Source: Leptodactylus fallax (taxonomy: Eukaryota; Chordata; Amphibia; Anura; Leptodactylidae). From it: a stretch of DNA of 64,000 bases. Under the pieces are notes generated by a model. That model saw nothing but the letters and a program-made list of their open reading frames with translations. It made no database searches and was not told the origin of the DNA. A program made the translations under genes and the position numbers. Below are positions 26,801 through 41,400 of the stretch, piece by piece (positions within the stretch are counted from its first letter, which is position 1; every line of letters begins with the position of its first letter). The stretch lies in assembly GCA_947044405.1 (NCBI GenBank), contig CAMRHE010000067.1, positions 5,337,501 through 5,401,500 of the forward strand. Reading direction: 5' to 3'.

Positions 26801-29800
26801 GTTATAGGGGGAACTGTATTGCTGTTTGAGCTTTGTTTTAAATAACTTGAAGGAACAATCCAGACAAGACTGTGCGGACCATGACTGGGATTGTTTTTGG
26901 CTCTCTTTTTAGGGCCGTGTGTCATACACCACTTTTCTCAGGCCCTACATTAGGTATAACATTAGGCACTACCCAGATTGATCCTTCAAAGGGCTTTTTC
27001 CCTTCTGAGGCCTTCATGGCACATCCACAGTTTCTACCCTAAATGCCTGTCATCAGAGCAGACTGATCAGTATAGCATGCGAGCTTAGCATATTATGTGC
27101 ATACACTATACAGCACTGTATAAGTAAAGATCAGAAGGGTTACAAAAATATTGTGTAGTTTGTATCATCAGCTTATACCAAGGGGGGGCAGTACTGAGAA
27201 CAGTACAGCCTTCACCGCCTCCTGCCCTCCTCACAGTAATGGCAGCCACTGTATACGTCTTATAAGATGGGCAAAGGAGCAATAGCTCCCTCCTTATGAA
27301 TACACTATAGTCATAAACACTCCTGTGTATTCAGGTTTAGAAAGAAAAAACTCTTGTAACAAAATTCAACAATTCTCACAAAAAGCAAGCCTACATACAG
27401 CGATGAGAATAGTAAAATAAAGTTATTACTCTTGGAAAAGAGGGGAAAATAACAAAAAGCATAAACCACAGTATTGGTCAGTTTGGCCCCATTCAGACGT
27501 TGATGCCTTGCTTAGACCCCAGTGAATGGCTCTAGTCACCGGGGAGTGTTGAGTCAAGGACTCAGCATCAAGATCGGGCAGGACGCTTATGTTTTTCATA
27601 GTCTGCCACTGACTTTGGGGCGGAGTCTGTTGCAATATCAGTGGAAGATTCTGCAGTGTGAATGGGGCCTAATAAGATATAGCTGTAACTAGTTGATGTT
27701 TCTCTTTGGATGCAGCCACACAATGTACCTGTATGTGGCTATAGCAGCCCCCAGTTCTTGGGCCACGGGTGCTTTCACCAGCCCTGTGCCTGATAAGGCT
27801 TTTTATTGCATCCATATGCTGGCCATTTAACCCCTCAGCAGTACGTACGTGATTTTATAGAGAAATCAGAAAAACAGAAATCATTCCACTTGCACCGTAT
27901 TTGTTAGGCTGGGTATACATGGAGCTGTTATAAGGAAATATCTTAATGTTAATGAAGGTGACCGATGTACTTTATGTGAAGCCTCAGAGCCCATTTAATT
28001 AGGTCATAGAAAATGTGAACATTGTCCAACCATGATATTAATACTGCAACTTTTTCACTACAGTTCCCCTTCTGCCTGTCCCAAATCAGCCTCGTCCACC
28101 TATGGGGCCGCCAAGGTTTCCTGTGAGTATTTGCTATTTCTTGACATTCCTTAAGTTTTCTGTAGGCACTTCCTGCTGTTTATGCACATATTCTTTTTAT
28201 TCTAGTTTTATCTTTTTTTTTTTTTTTATTATTTTACACCTATTACAAATGTATGAATGTCCATAAATCCAATACTTGCCACCCGCTACCTGTTGGCAAA
28301 ATATAGTAATTTCAATAAGTGTGAAATGTGGCATGTCTGCATTGGGCTTGTGCTGAATAATTTCATGCCATTTGGTGACCCAAGCTGTTCGTCTGTGAAT
28401 CTGTAGGCTGAACTGTCTGGCGGGCTCCAGAAGCTGCAGGGGAAATGTATAGCCAAAAGCCATTTTACCTGTAAAATATGTTGGGAGTGAGAAGCTGGAT
28501 GTTTGGTAGCTTTATTCTGAAATGGGATCGTCTTTTAACAACCATTATGGCTTACCATGTCTGACAAACATTCCTCTTGATTATATAGCGCCAAAATATT
28601 CTGCAGCGCTTTACAGATACTGCCATCACTCACTGTCCCATATAGGGCTCACAATCTAAATCCCCTATCAGTATGTTTTAGGATTGTGGGTGGAAGCTAG
28701 AGTTCCAGGAGGAAACCCAACACAAACACGGGAAGAACATACAAAATATATTTTGTGCACTTTCTATGTTACCGTCTATATTTAAATAAATAAATATCCT
28801 AAAGTCCTGCATATTTCACGCAGGCCGCACAATAGCTTGACACTTTCTATCTGTAATGATAAAGTGATGGCTGCTGAAAGTTGATCTTTACAGAACAGGA
28901 TTACAATGACAGTTAACACCTACATAGAGATAACACAGGATCCTTCAGTGACAGCTCAGCAACCTTTCTCCCTGCACAATGACCTCTACAGTCATGGCCA
29001 AAAGTTTTGAGAATGACACAAATATTATATTTTCACATGATCTGCTGCCCTCTGGTTTTTATGTGTGTTTGTCAGATGTTTTTATCACATACAGAAATAG
29101 AATTGCATTCATATTATGAGTAACAGAAGCTTATATTGACAGTTAGAATGAGTTAATGCAGCAAGTCAATATTTGCAGTGTTGACCCTTCTTCTTCAGGA
29201 CCTCTGCAATTCTCCCTGGCATGCTCTCAATCAACTTCTGGACCAAATCCTGACTGATAGCAGTCCATTCTTGCAGAATCAATGCTTTAATTTTGTCTGA
29301 ATTTGTTGGTTTTTGTTTGTCCACCCGTCTCTTGATGATTAACCACAAGTTCTCAATGGGATTAAGATCTGGGGAGTTTCCAGGCCATGGACCCAAAATC
29401 TCTATGTTTTGTTCCCTGAGCCATTTAGTTATCACCTTTGCTTTATGGCAAGGTGCTCCATCATGCTGGAAAAGGCATTGTTGAGCGCCAAACTGCTCTT
29501 GGACGGTTGGGAGAAGTTGCTCTTGGAGGACATTCTGGTACCATTCTTTATTCATGGCTGTGTTTTTAGGCAAGACTGTGAGAGAGCCGATTCCCTTGGC
29601 TGAGAAGCAACCCCACACATGAATGGTTTCAGGATGCTTTACAGTTGGCATGAGACAAGACTGGTGGTAGCGCTCACCTCTTCTTCTCTGAATAAGCTGT
29701 TTTCCAGATGTTCCAAACAATTGAAAAGGGGATTCATCAGAGAAAATGACTTTACCCCAGTCCTCAGCAGTCCACTCCCTGTACCTTTTGCAGAATATCA

Positions 29801-32453
29801 GTCTGTCCCTGATGTTTTTTCTGGAGAGAAGTGGCTTCTTTGCTGTCTTCCTTGAGACCAGGCCTTGCTCCAAGAGTCTCCGCCTCACAGTGCGTGCAGA
29901 TGCACTCACACCTGCCTGCTGCCATTCCTCAGCAAGCTCTGCACTGCTGGTAGCCCGATCCCGCAGCTGAAACACTTTTAAGAGACGGTCCTGCCGCTTG
30001 CTGGTCTTTCTTGGGCGCCCTGGAGCCTTTTTGGCACCAATGGAACCTCTCTCCTTGAAGTTCTTGATGATGCGATAGATTGTTGACTGAGGTGCAATCT
30101 TTCTAGCTGCAATACTCTTCCCAGTTAGGCCATTTTTGTGCAGTGCAATGATGACTGCACGTGTTTCTTTAGAGATAACCATGGTTAACAGAAGAGAAAC
30201 AATGATGGCAAGCACCAGCCTCCTTTTAAAGTATCCAGTGGTGTCATTCTTACTTAATCATGACAGATTGATCTCCAGCCCTGTCCTCATCAACACCCAC
30301 ACCTGTGTTAATGGAGCAATCACTGAAACGATGTTAGGTGGTCCTTTTAAGGCAGGGCTGCAATGATGTTGAAATGTGTTTTGGGGGATAAAGTTCATTT
30401 TCTAGGCAAATATTGACTTTGCAAGTAATTGCTGTTAAGCTGATCACTCTTTATAACATTCTGGAGTATATGCAAATTGCCATTAGAAAAACTGAAGCAG
30501 TAGACTTTGTAAAAATTAATATTTGTATCATTCTCAAAACTTTTGGCCATGACTGTACACAGGTCTTGTCTAGAACATTCCCCCATAAAGTCAATGGGGC
30601 AGATTTATGATAATGTCTAAAAGGTAGACAGTGCCTAGTTAGACCAGGCAGTGTTAAACTGCCAGAGCTATTGTGGTGTCTGATACTGGGTAAAACATTT
30701 ATTGCATTATTAGTGTAATTTTGCACCTCCTATTAGTTGGCTTCAAAATTTTGCCGAAATTTTGAATTGGCATTATCTAAAAAACTTCATGTGCATGGAA
30801 TTTGATGCGATTTTGGTGTAGTTTTTGATTTTACAGGTGAAACAATGTGTTAAATGTTAAATTCACCTGTAAAATTAAGAAACTGCACCAAACAGTAGTG
30901 CATGCAGTTAATGGTACCCTACTGCAACTTATGAATGCACCCTTAGCCTACGTTCACATGAACGTCACAAACAGATTCCACATGGCCGCGTTACTTTCAA
31001 GGTCTGTGAATCGGGACTGTTCACATTACCGATATTTTGAGGGTCTGTTTTCACAGACTGTCAAAATATAGGTCATGCTCTTTTTTTTTTTTTTTTTTTT
31101 TGTCCGTTTTCACGGATCCTTCCATACTCTATATAATCTATGAGGGGTCTTTGAAATTAGCCACCTCTGGGGTGCAAAATGGCCCTGAAAAATGGATGTT
31201 TTGCACGGCCATTTGGTAATTTTGTCCTGTAACTGTCGGCTTGGGCAGAGGCCACACATGGTGGATTGTTGTGGGATGTCTATGGCAGTATATTCTGCAG
31301 CGGACCCACCCACTGGCTGGTTTTTGCTGCAGGATTTATTTCTGTGGCTGGGCAGGTTTTCAAGGTGAAGTGAAGCCGCAGCAAGAAATTGACCTGCTAC
31401 AGGTCCAAGACCCTTTGTGCTATGGGGTTTTCTGCAGTGTGTGGACATTTCTTTAGATATTTGCAGTGAACTTGTAGTGTTTTTACTGAAATGACCTCAG
31501 AATTGTCGCACACTTTTGCTTAATAAATCCCCCCCCCCCATGAGTCTATTCCCGACTACCAGTCCATATTGCTGATTTACTGTTTACAGCAGTTTAGGCA
31601 AGATGGCCGCCCCCATGTACAGAAGTGATACATTCCCTTTGAAAACCATTTATTTCATTGGAGTTCTATACCTCCCAAGTTTTTTGGAATGTCAGAGGGA
31701 CATGTATTGAGTGAAAGTTTAAAATGTGTTTGTATATCTATATCCTGAAATATTTGCACAAAGAATATCTGGATATAGACATTTTAAGGTCTAAAATGCT
31801 CAAAATTATGACACATTAAATAAGGTGGGATCTAATATACATTTGGGGATCAGTGTATTTAAGTTTATTAAAAGGAATGTATTGCCAATTTTTTATTTAT
31901 TAAAAGTAGTAAAATAAGTAGTAACAAAAAAAGTTTTGAATGTTTTTATTTTCTGATTTGTAGTTTTTTTTTTTTTTGTTTTTTTTTAAATTCTATTTTC
32001 TATCCATGATTAAGGGGGTGGCCATCTTGCCTGATCTTCTCCTCTGCTGTGTTAACAGCATTTAGAGATCTGCTGCCTATGGCTAATGACTATACTGTAA
32101 TACATTAGTCCGGAGCCAACTCATTGAGATTTATGGGAGAGTTTTCTAGGCAAGTAGAGGGGAAGATAAGTTGTGACGTCATCTGTTGTCAGTAGTTGAT
32201 GCAGTGATGAGTCAGTGGTGTTATCTTCTATTCTGCCTTGTTTGTTTGTGATTTAAAAGAGGGGACTGCTTCAATGATAATCCCTACAGAACTGGCAAGT
32301 GTTGGTCTGTTGTTAGGCTTAGTGGTCAGAGTGAAAATTGCAGTATGTTGTCCTTTTAAACCAAACAAAAAAAAAATAAAAAATTGTGATAGATATGGAA
32401 AATTGAAAATAAAATCACAACTTCGTTAAACATGGTTTTTTTGTTTGTTGTGT

Positions 32454-32486
<33 letters not shown>

Positions 32487-35400
32487 GCAACTTTTGGTGA
32501 CACATTGCCTTTTAAAGCTAATCTATTTCCTATAACAAAAAGAGGGATATTTAAAGAATAAAGAACAGAGGGGCTTGGGTCCCTGCAAAAGATATACAAG
32601 ATGAATGGTATATGATAGATAATATATATAAAATTCTCCTCTAGTTTCTTAGTGTAGGAGCTCCAATAAGACTCCTTTCTCAGGGAAATAGAAGTGAATG
32701 TGTCCCTGGCTTTGCCCCTTCCTGATCGGAGGCCATGGTATCAGGTGGCAGGGGCTGACATTTCCTACACAACGCTTTACATGGCATTTCATGGAAATTA
32801 TGCTTGAATGAAAGTGTGGGCTATGTGCGTACTGATAAAGGACAGTGCACACAAAGCTGAGGCGTCTTATTGGATTCAACATGAAGTTGTGATGTTGGAC
32901 ACCTACTGTCTTCACACACATTGTAATGCCTAATAATGATGCCGCTTGAAGTAGGAGAGTAACGGTGGGCATTTTGTCATATCTGATGTATAAGTGCTGG
33001 TGAACAGATGCAACATGAGATTCCTCCAGCTGTCAGATCTTGTCAGGCGGGTACAGAAGGGATGCAGCTTAGGATGCAGCTTACATAATATTGCACATCC
33101 TCCACTTGCTAGTGGGCCTCAGATTAATTACAATTACCATACATTATCATACCATCACATTTAATCATATCAATGAATTCCCCTCAGCTGGTGGCTCATC
33201 TACATAAGACTGCATTCACCATGCTACTTTAGGCTTCTGCCTCTCATATCTTCACTATACCTTCATTAAGAAGCCGGCCTAGTGCAACTTTTTCCGCCAG
33301 AAAGGCTTGCTAAGGTATTTATTCTCGATGACACGGTCTGAGAGCAGACGTAGCCTAGTGCATGCAGATAAGATGGTGACGCTTTGTTGGTGACATATAC
33401 AAGATAATCGCTTGTTCTGAGCCTTGTGTAAAGGTGACTATACACATTAAAGGGGTTTTCTGGGACTAAGATCAATGACCTATCTGTTTGGAAAGACTGC
33501 AGTGTTTGGATGAGCGCTGCGGCCTCTTCACTACTTGCCAAGCAAAGCATCGTACATTCTATACTGACTTTGTCTGATTTCACAGATCAGCCCATTCACT
33601 TGAATGGGACTGAGTTGCAAACAGGTCATGTGACCAATGACCGTGGCATTTTGCAGACGGTGAAGTGGAAGCTATGCTGACAGCTGATTCACACGGGTGT
33701 GTGATCCCTACAGTTTTAAAGGGGTTATGCCATGAAAAGCATTTATCCTGTATCCAGAGTTGTCTGACAAGGGAACCCATGCTGGCTGTGCCTATTCAAG
33801 TAATAGCTACAGCCCCATCCACTGTATGGTGGTGGCTCCAGAGAATTGCAGCGTCACTCCTATTACTAGAATAGGAGCAGCCTGTGTACACTCCCAGTCC
33901 ACTGCTGTAACTTCTGGTGCCCAGACACTGCCAGAGCAGCTGATCTGTGTGGTGTTTGGGTGTCGGACCCCCACAGATCAGATGCTGATGACCTTTCCTG
34001 TGGATAGGTCATCATTATACAGTCAGTATACAGTCAGCACCACAATCAGACATCTACCTGGTAACGAGCTGTGCACCTGTGTGCTTATCACATGACCATG
34101 GACTGATTTTTACCCACTGGGAGTAAGCAGAATGAATGACAGCAAGCAGAGATCTAGAAATCTGTGAGGACTTGATACTGAAAGCATATTGGAAAACTGT
34201 AGAACTTTTTTTTTATACAACTAATAATATAGGTCTTTTAATATTGCTCTGAAAGTGAACAACCCCTTTAAGGTCCATTTAAATGGGAAAAATCAACTAC
34301 CCTTAAAAAAAAAAAAAATGACTTGCTGTATCGCCAGTTGGTATTCTCTACATGGTGCTTTCGTTGGCAGTATCTATAGGTGACAGTTTATCTCCATTCT
34401 GTATCATCCTTGCGCACAACACATCCTCTATGACAAATAATGGCTTTTATGTCATCCTGAAATATCAGTGACTAAATGTGGTTTGTATAGAATAGCATAG
34501 TCTAATACGCTAAAACAATGCAGTCTGCGAATGGTCTGTCTGGGCCGTGCACAGTCTGGTCACTATGTCTACATGCTCTCCTGTAACCAAGACTCACAAC
34601 ACCAGCTAACAGCTAGGGCTGAGCGGCCCACATGGCGGGCGTTTTGTCAAATGACCATCCCTCTGTTGTCAGTCCAGTTATGTTCCTCCCAGACACATGT
34701 CAACCAGTCCACAGTCTCTCACCAAAAGTTACACTACCCAAAAGTAGCTTCTGCGAGACTTCTTATAGGGCAGTGTAAGAAGCACTTTTATGCTCTTTTG
34801 TGGCAAGATCCAGAGTCTAATAAGACCACAGCTGTAATAATTTATCTATCCTATATATAACTTATGATATATCATATTATTAAATAATTTAGAATTATTA
34901 TAAATTATATATCATATGTCATATAACTGCATACTGAGTTTTGCAGCAATTTGACATTTCTGTCTGGCTGCATTTATTTATTTCTGTACATTGGGAGAAT
35001 TTACTGGTATAGAAGACGATGACTGTCAGCACTTGTTACAATTCAGGTTCCTCTTGTTTTGTTGTGGGGTTCTTCATTTGCTTCTTCTAGAAATTAATGA
35101 ATAAAGTGACAACTAGTTGTTTCCAATTGGGACGTGTCCCTACTATCTGACATTGACACTGCCAGGACTGACACTAGGTTCACACTAGCATTCGTCTCTC
35201 CGTCGTTCGGGTCCACACGGGAACCCGAAAGACACAGAGCGCGTCCGCGTAAAAAGACCATAGACTATAATGGTGTCCGTCGGGTTTATGCCAATTTTAG
35301 ATGTAATCTGTGGATGAGTCTCCTATGAAGACTCCAATGCAGATGTGAACCTAGCTTGAGTGGACATGCCCTTTTAATGGGGGAATCGGTAATGCCCATT

Positions 35401-38400
35401 GGGCACATTTTGGCCCAGTCTGGATCAAAAATAGAAAATAGGATATTGTCCAGAATATTGGACTGGGGCCTATCCTTTTAAAAAATAGACACAGCACAGT
35501 TTTCCGATGGAAACCAACGTTCCTGCCCGCTCATTTGCTTTTCCCACTAATAGATCCCATAAGGACCAAAGTTAAAGAGCGAATACTTTTTGAAAAGTGT
35601 TTAATTCTCCGAATTACGGAATTGAATTTGCGTAGCGAGGCTATATTGGTCATTAATCTCTCAGCGCCGCGCTCAATTGTCTGTCTGACCCTGTTTAACC
35701 ATCATTAGAATTCTAATAGGACGGCAAAATTAATAAATGAAAACATGTTGTAGATGTTGGAAGTCATTTATTGAAAGATTCATTAAGTTACAAAGACTTT
35801 AACACATTTAATTAGTCCTATGAAAGTAGAAGTGACCCTTCCCGTAAAGCTGATAAGTCTCATAATAGCGGTTAGATTTTCTTTTCTTTTTTTCTGGGTT
35901 TTTCTCTATAAGATTAGCTGTGTGCTAAGCAATTTCTGCCAAGTTCCAATTCTTTTCACCGGTAGGCCAAGTTATCTGCCGGCCCTGAATAGATTAGGGC
36001 AGATAGCATCATGTAATTAACAAGAGATGTGGAAATGTAAAGTATAATTTGTGTCGTGATTGTGAGCGAGAGAATGTTAATTTCTTAACTAGATGGATAT
36101 TTAAGGGGATAAAAGAGGGCGAAAAATAGAGTATCATTCTCTAAAAGGATTAAGGCTACCTTATCTCCTGTTATTAAGGTGGTGGGCCGGTTGGCACATT
36201 ATCAAGCCCAAAGCCACGTTTAATGAGGAATTTGTCGTTTTTCTTAAGACTTGGCTCCTTATGACGATGTTCTTTTTTCATTAAAGTTAATGATCTGCTT
36301 GTTGATGACTTCGAGTGAAGTTGCTTTTTTTTTTTTTTTTTTTTTTTGTAGTTTTCGTGAACTTTTTATTTTATTTTCTTAGTGCTTGTTTGAGCTCCCA
36401 ATCCTTTGACCCTCACGTATACTATTTGTTTTCTTAAAAGGGCATGCCGGATTTTCAACCAGGTTCAAGTCCTGTGCCGGGCAACTTTAATCCACCACCA
36501 AGGTTGCAGGAACCATGGAGAAATCCACCACCGCCACCACCTCCTCAGCCTGAGCGAGAACCGTTCTTCATGGGAGGTAAACCATTTACATACATTTTTG
36601 AAGGGAACCCGTCAGACTGGTCATAGTACTGATTTCGAGTCAGGCTGAAGTCCTCTGAAAAGAATCTCTTAGGCTTCGGCCTAGGCCTAGGTTTCGGTGC
36701 GCTGGAGAGTATGACACATACACAGGGATAGCTTTAATATTATAAAGGCCTACTCTGATGAGGCTTGCCTTCAAGAGGACCTTTCACCAGCTCTTAGCAT
36801 CTGTTAATTGGTGCCGATCCACTGATTCTGGCACAGTTGGAATTTTTTCCCCTAGCCCTCACCGTTGCTGAGCAATCAGTGCTGTTAGTTTTGGTGTCTG
36901 ATATTCTACTTAGGCTCTGTATTGTCAGGTGGGCGGTGTCAGTAGCAGGCAAGGGGGTGTGATCCTGAGGACAGTATCAGAGCTGAAAATTGCACCCCTT
37001 TTCTACTCCTGTCTATCCCCACCCACCTGAAAGTACGGAGCCTAAATAGCATATCAGTCAACAAAACGAACAGTAGTTATTTGCTCATGAATGGTGGGGG
37101 CTAGAGGAAAAATTCCAACTGTTCTGGGATCAGTGGAGGGGCACCTATTAAAGGATGGAAAGCGCTGGACTTGGAGGTGGTGAAAAGTTCTATTTAACCT
37201 GGGATGAGCATGATATGGGACTTGTAAGAGCTGATGCACAAATATATACTGATATTACTTGTATAGCTCCATCATATTGTGCAGCACTTTAGAGATATTG
37301 TACTTATAGGACTGTGTATGAGATTGTTGAATGATTAGCCCAGGGGTCAGTTTTCCTCTTTCCACAGACCCAGACTCTTTCACAAATGGTAGCCATGGTC
37401 AATCAGAGTCTAATAAATTATACAATATTAATAATTGTATAATTAAATATAATCACTTTATTTTGAGTCCCTAGAGTCGGTTACTTTTTTTCATACTCCA
37501 CTCTAGCCTAAAGTGGTCCCAACTCCAACTCTGAAGGACCTTTCAAAGATTTACATGGGATTTTGAAGCAAGTATTATATGACAATATTAAATTTGGGTT
37601 CCTTTACCCAGTCCCTTCCCATGTTGCAACTTTTTCCGGTCTACCTAAATTCTATAAAGGCCTTGACCCGCTAAGGTTACATTCACATTTGTGTCAGAGT
37701 CTTCATTTCCACATGAAATTGACAGACGAAAAAGTCCTACACACAGGCTTTATTGTTCTCCACTTTCCATTATAGTCAATGGGGTCCACTGGGCTCCATA
37801 TGTAACCACGATTTTAGCAGTCCACCTGTCTGTTGTTCTGGTTCTCTCACAGACCATAACAAAGGACAGGCAACACTAGTGTGAACCTATTGTCTCAGGG
37901 GTCTATGTCAAAATGTAGAGGTTTATGTTGATCAAGTCTTGAGACCCTTTGCCTTAGTGCTATCTTCACACACATATGATTCCACCGATTTACTCAATAA
38001 ATGGGAGAGCATCTCTTTGGATTCTGATATGTGGTTGGTCAGCATAGGCGTGGAAGCTTTGTACAGCTCTATCCCACATGAAGTAGGGATATGGGCTGTG
38101 TCTTTATTTTCCCCGGACACGTTCTAGCTTCCTGGCTGGACACAATAAGTTTGCTTGACCTGTTGTTTGTTCTTCTTCCAGCTCAGGGGCACCGCTATGG
38201 GTAGTCTGTGTGTGCCCACTTATGTGAATCTGCTCCTGGGCTGGTGGGAGGACCTAGTAGTCTTTGTAGAGGAGAACCTAGATTGGACACAGCATGTAGT
38301 GTTTAGGAGTCGATACATTGATGACCTCTTAGTAATCTGGTCAGGCATGTGGGATCAGTTTATTGAATTTGTGGGCAACTTGAATATTAAAGGAGGTTTG

Positions 38401-41400
38401 TCCTTAAGGACACTTATTCCCTAGCCACAGTCTAACGGATAACTTTGAGCTTTCTGGGGCTTTGACTGCTGGGTCCCTCAATGATCCGGCAAGCCCCTGG
38501 AAGCTCCATAGCCGTGAATGGAGCATTGGTCACGCAAATGCACTGGGGCTCCATTAATAACGAGGAGGCTTGGGGAGACTTTTAGTCCCCCATTCTTCTG
38601 TTTGCTGGGGGACCTTGTGGTCATAGGGGTGACGATAATACTATATCTACTACTCTATTCAGACAGGCTACTACCAGTAACAGTTTACAGATGTGGCGGA
38701 GCTTCCATCCCGCTCCTCTTAGTAGGGGTATACCCAAAGGGCATTTCCTAATGGTCTATAGAAATTGCTCCACAGATGATCCTTACCAGATTGAATCTAT
38801 GAGATTATTACACAGATTCACCAAGAATGGGGCAGGAAGAGTATTCTAGAACGCACCAGAATACATATCAGAATACAAGTAACCAGTATTGGGGTTATCT
38901 GTTGATTCCGCAAGATAAGCCAACGAAGGACAATGTTATATGACTTATTTGGACATATGATGTGAGGGCACCTGAGAGTAAAGGGGTTATCTCTAAGTAT
39001 TGAAGATGTGTTTATCACTTGGATGGTATCATCTTTCACCATTATAAGTAATACAGGCCCAATGATACAGTTTGGTGCTGTCCACGTCTATCCATATCAT
39101 CATATATAAAGTTCTCTAGTGGCGGTCTTCATTTAGAAATGTGTTTTTAGTCAGATATTGAAGACTTTTATATCTATCTATGTTCAATGGGAGTGCTGGA
39201 GACAGCCAAAGTAAAGCCCTCAGCTATCTCTGGAGCTCCCATTGAAGTCATAGAGAGCTCCACCACCAGTCACACGGCATTCATCTTGGCTGATTTCTTG
39301 GTGATTGTACTGCAGGGGAATGGACTTCCCTTTCTCGCCTCATGATATAACCCCTTTAAAGGAGTGGTCTGAGGGATGGAAACCGAAAGCTCTGTCCCCT
39401 GTATAGCAGCCAGGCGCCGTCACTGCCACTCAGCTCCCACTGACTTCAATGGGATCTGAGCTGCAGTGACAGTTCCCAGCCGCTATAAAGGGACAGAACT
39501 TTCCTACCCATAGGCCTTGAAAACCTTTAACCTTAGACAACCCTTTTAAGTTTTAAAGGGTTCCTGAGTTTTCATGAAAAGTAGAAATATGTGCAGGGTC
39601 TTGCTAGACAGTCTGTTCTATGACTGTTAAGCCTTCATACATGGTGTCCTTTCAGTTTTTTTGGTGCTAATATCCCCATTTCAGGCTGAAGCATATTTTG
39701 CATTTTACTTTGAGGCTGTTGGATGTACAGTAAGGAACAGTTTGCCCCCTCCCCTATCCATTATAACTAGTTTGGTTTGTTTACATGTAATTCTGCCAGG
39801 AGTAACTGTACAAGAGCAGATAAGTAGCTGAGAAAAGCCCAAGTGAGCATAATAGATCCGGGAACACTGAAATGCAAATATACAGCAGATATATGCACAC
39901 ACCCACTACATTGTATCATCTAACATGCAGGCAGGAAATGAGCAATCTATGAGCAGTCAGGAAATCTGCTGCTATCTGTGAACAATATCCCATCTGTAAC
40001 TACACGAGCAGCCACAACTATATACAAGTACATAGAAGCTTTTTTCCCTTACATTATAAGCTGTGAGATGCTGCAGAATCTTCAGTCCTTGTAGTTTGCA
40101 GACATGTGTGAGGTTGTGAAGAGAATCGGCCCTTCCCATCTGGATTCACTGTGTGAAGAGAGAAAGGCCCTCCCCTCTCACCTCTGTCTTTTTGTCTTGT
40201 TGCTAGGGATATACTTACCTAGTAACAAAGAAGTCGATTGTAAATTGGCTAAAAGGGAGACACCTCATGGCAGGAACTTTAGAGATTTTTCAGCCAAAAA
40301 TCAGCTACATTTTTAATTGAAGTGCATTCCATATAGGGTCCAGAATCACATGCTCTATGAAATGAGACTAAGTTGTCTGAAAAGTTAGTGACCGTGTAAG
40401 AGTTGTTTTACTGTTCCATTCCATGCCTATAGGACTGACGGAGATAGCTCTACCCTGTCTTCCTCATTCTTCTCACTGGGGTGGGGGACCTCCATCGATC
40501 TGACATTTATTACATGTTTTGTGGATTGGTGATTGTGGGATCATCCCTATAATGTAGATAATAACTGTATAAATACTTTTTTACATGGTTTTCACATTTC
40601 TCTTGAACTTATTACTGTTCTCTTTCTTTTCCCTGCAGAGCCGCGGTTTCCCACCCACCACATGTTTGATCAGAGAAATCCCCCTCCTGTTCCTCCTCCA
40701 CCTCTTATGAATACCAACCACCCAGTTCCTAACCAAAATGTTCCACCCTTCAATCCTCCTGGACAGGCTTTTAACCAGCCACCCCGATTCAGTCAACCCC
40801 AGTCTAACTTTAATCCACCTGGACCCGGCTCACAGCCAGGATTTAATCCTCCTGGGCCACAAGGCGGATTCAGTCAGCCAGGCTTTAACCAGCCTGGTCC
40901 ACAGTCTGGATTTAACCAACCAGGCCCTCAGCCAGGATTTAACCCTCCTGGTCCTCAACCTGTCTTTAACCCTTCAGGTAACCAACCAGGGTTTAACCCG
41001 CCAAATTTCAACCCACCAGGACCTCAGCCGGGGTTTAATCAGTCTGGACCTCAGCCGCCATTTAATCCACCAGGACTTAACCAGCCTGGTTTTAGCCAGT
41101 TAAACCCTGGACCCCAGCCAGGGTTTAACCAACCAGGGGCTGGTCTTCAGCCAAACTTCCCTCAGCCTGGTCCTCAGCCAGGGTTTAACTCCCCAGGATT
41201 TTCAAGAGAGCGCCCTGTACGCATCACCATGCCGTCTCCAAATCCATTGGGAATGCCTCCTTTCAACCAACCTTCAGGCAACATAAGACCCTTTACTCCA
41301 CCAAGGCAGCAGTTTCCACCAGGACAACCATTTGTTCCCCATTCTCAGTCAAATATGCAGGTATGTATATTTTTGTTTGGATATTTACAAGGTACACCCC

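Noticed and set aside
29293..29970. Several plus-strand open frames of 60-80 codons
   Set aside because: Antisense shadows of the intact DD35E transposase.
40738..41103. 121-codon frame overlapping RBM33 exon 12
   Set aside because: Out-of-frame reading of the repetitive exon; the in-frame product matches RBM33 on both sides.
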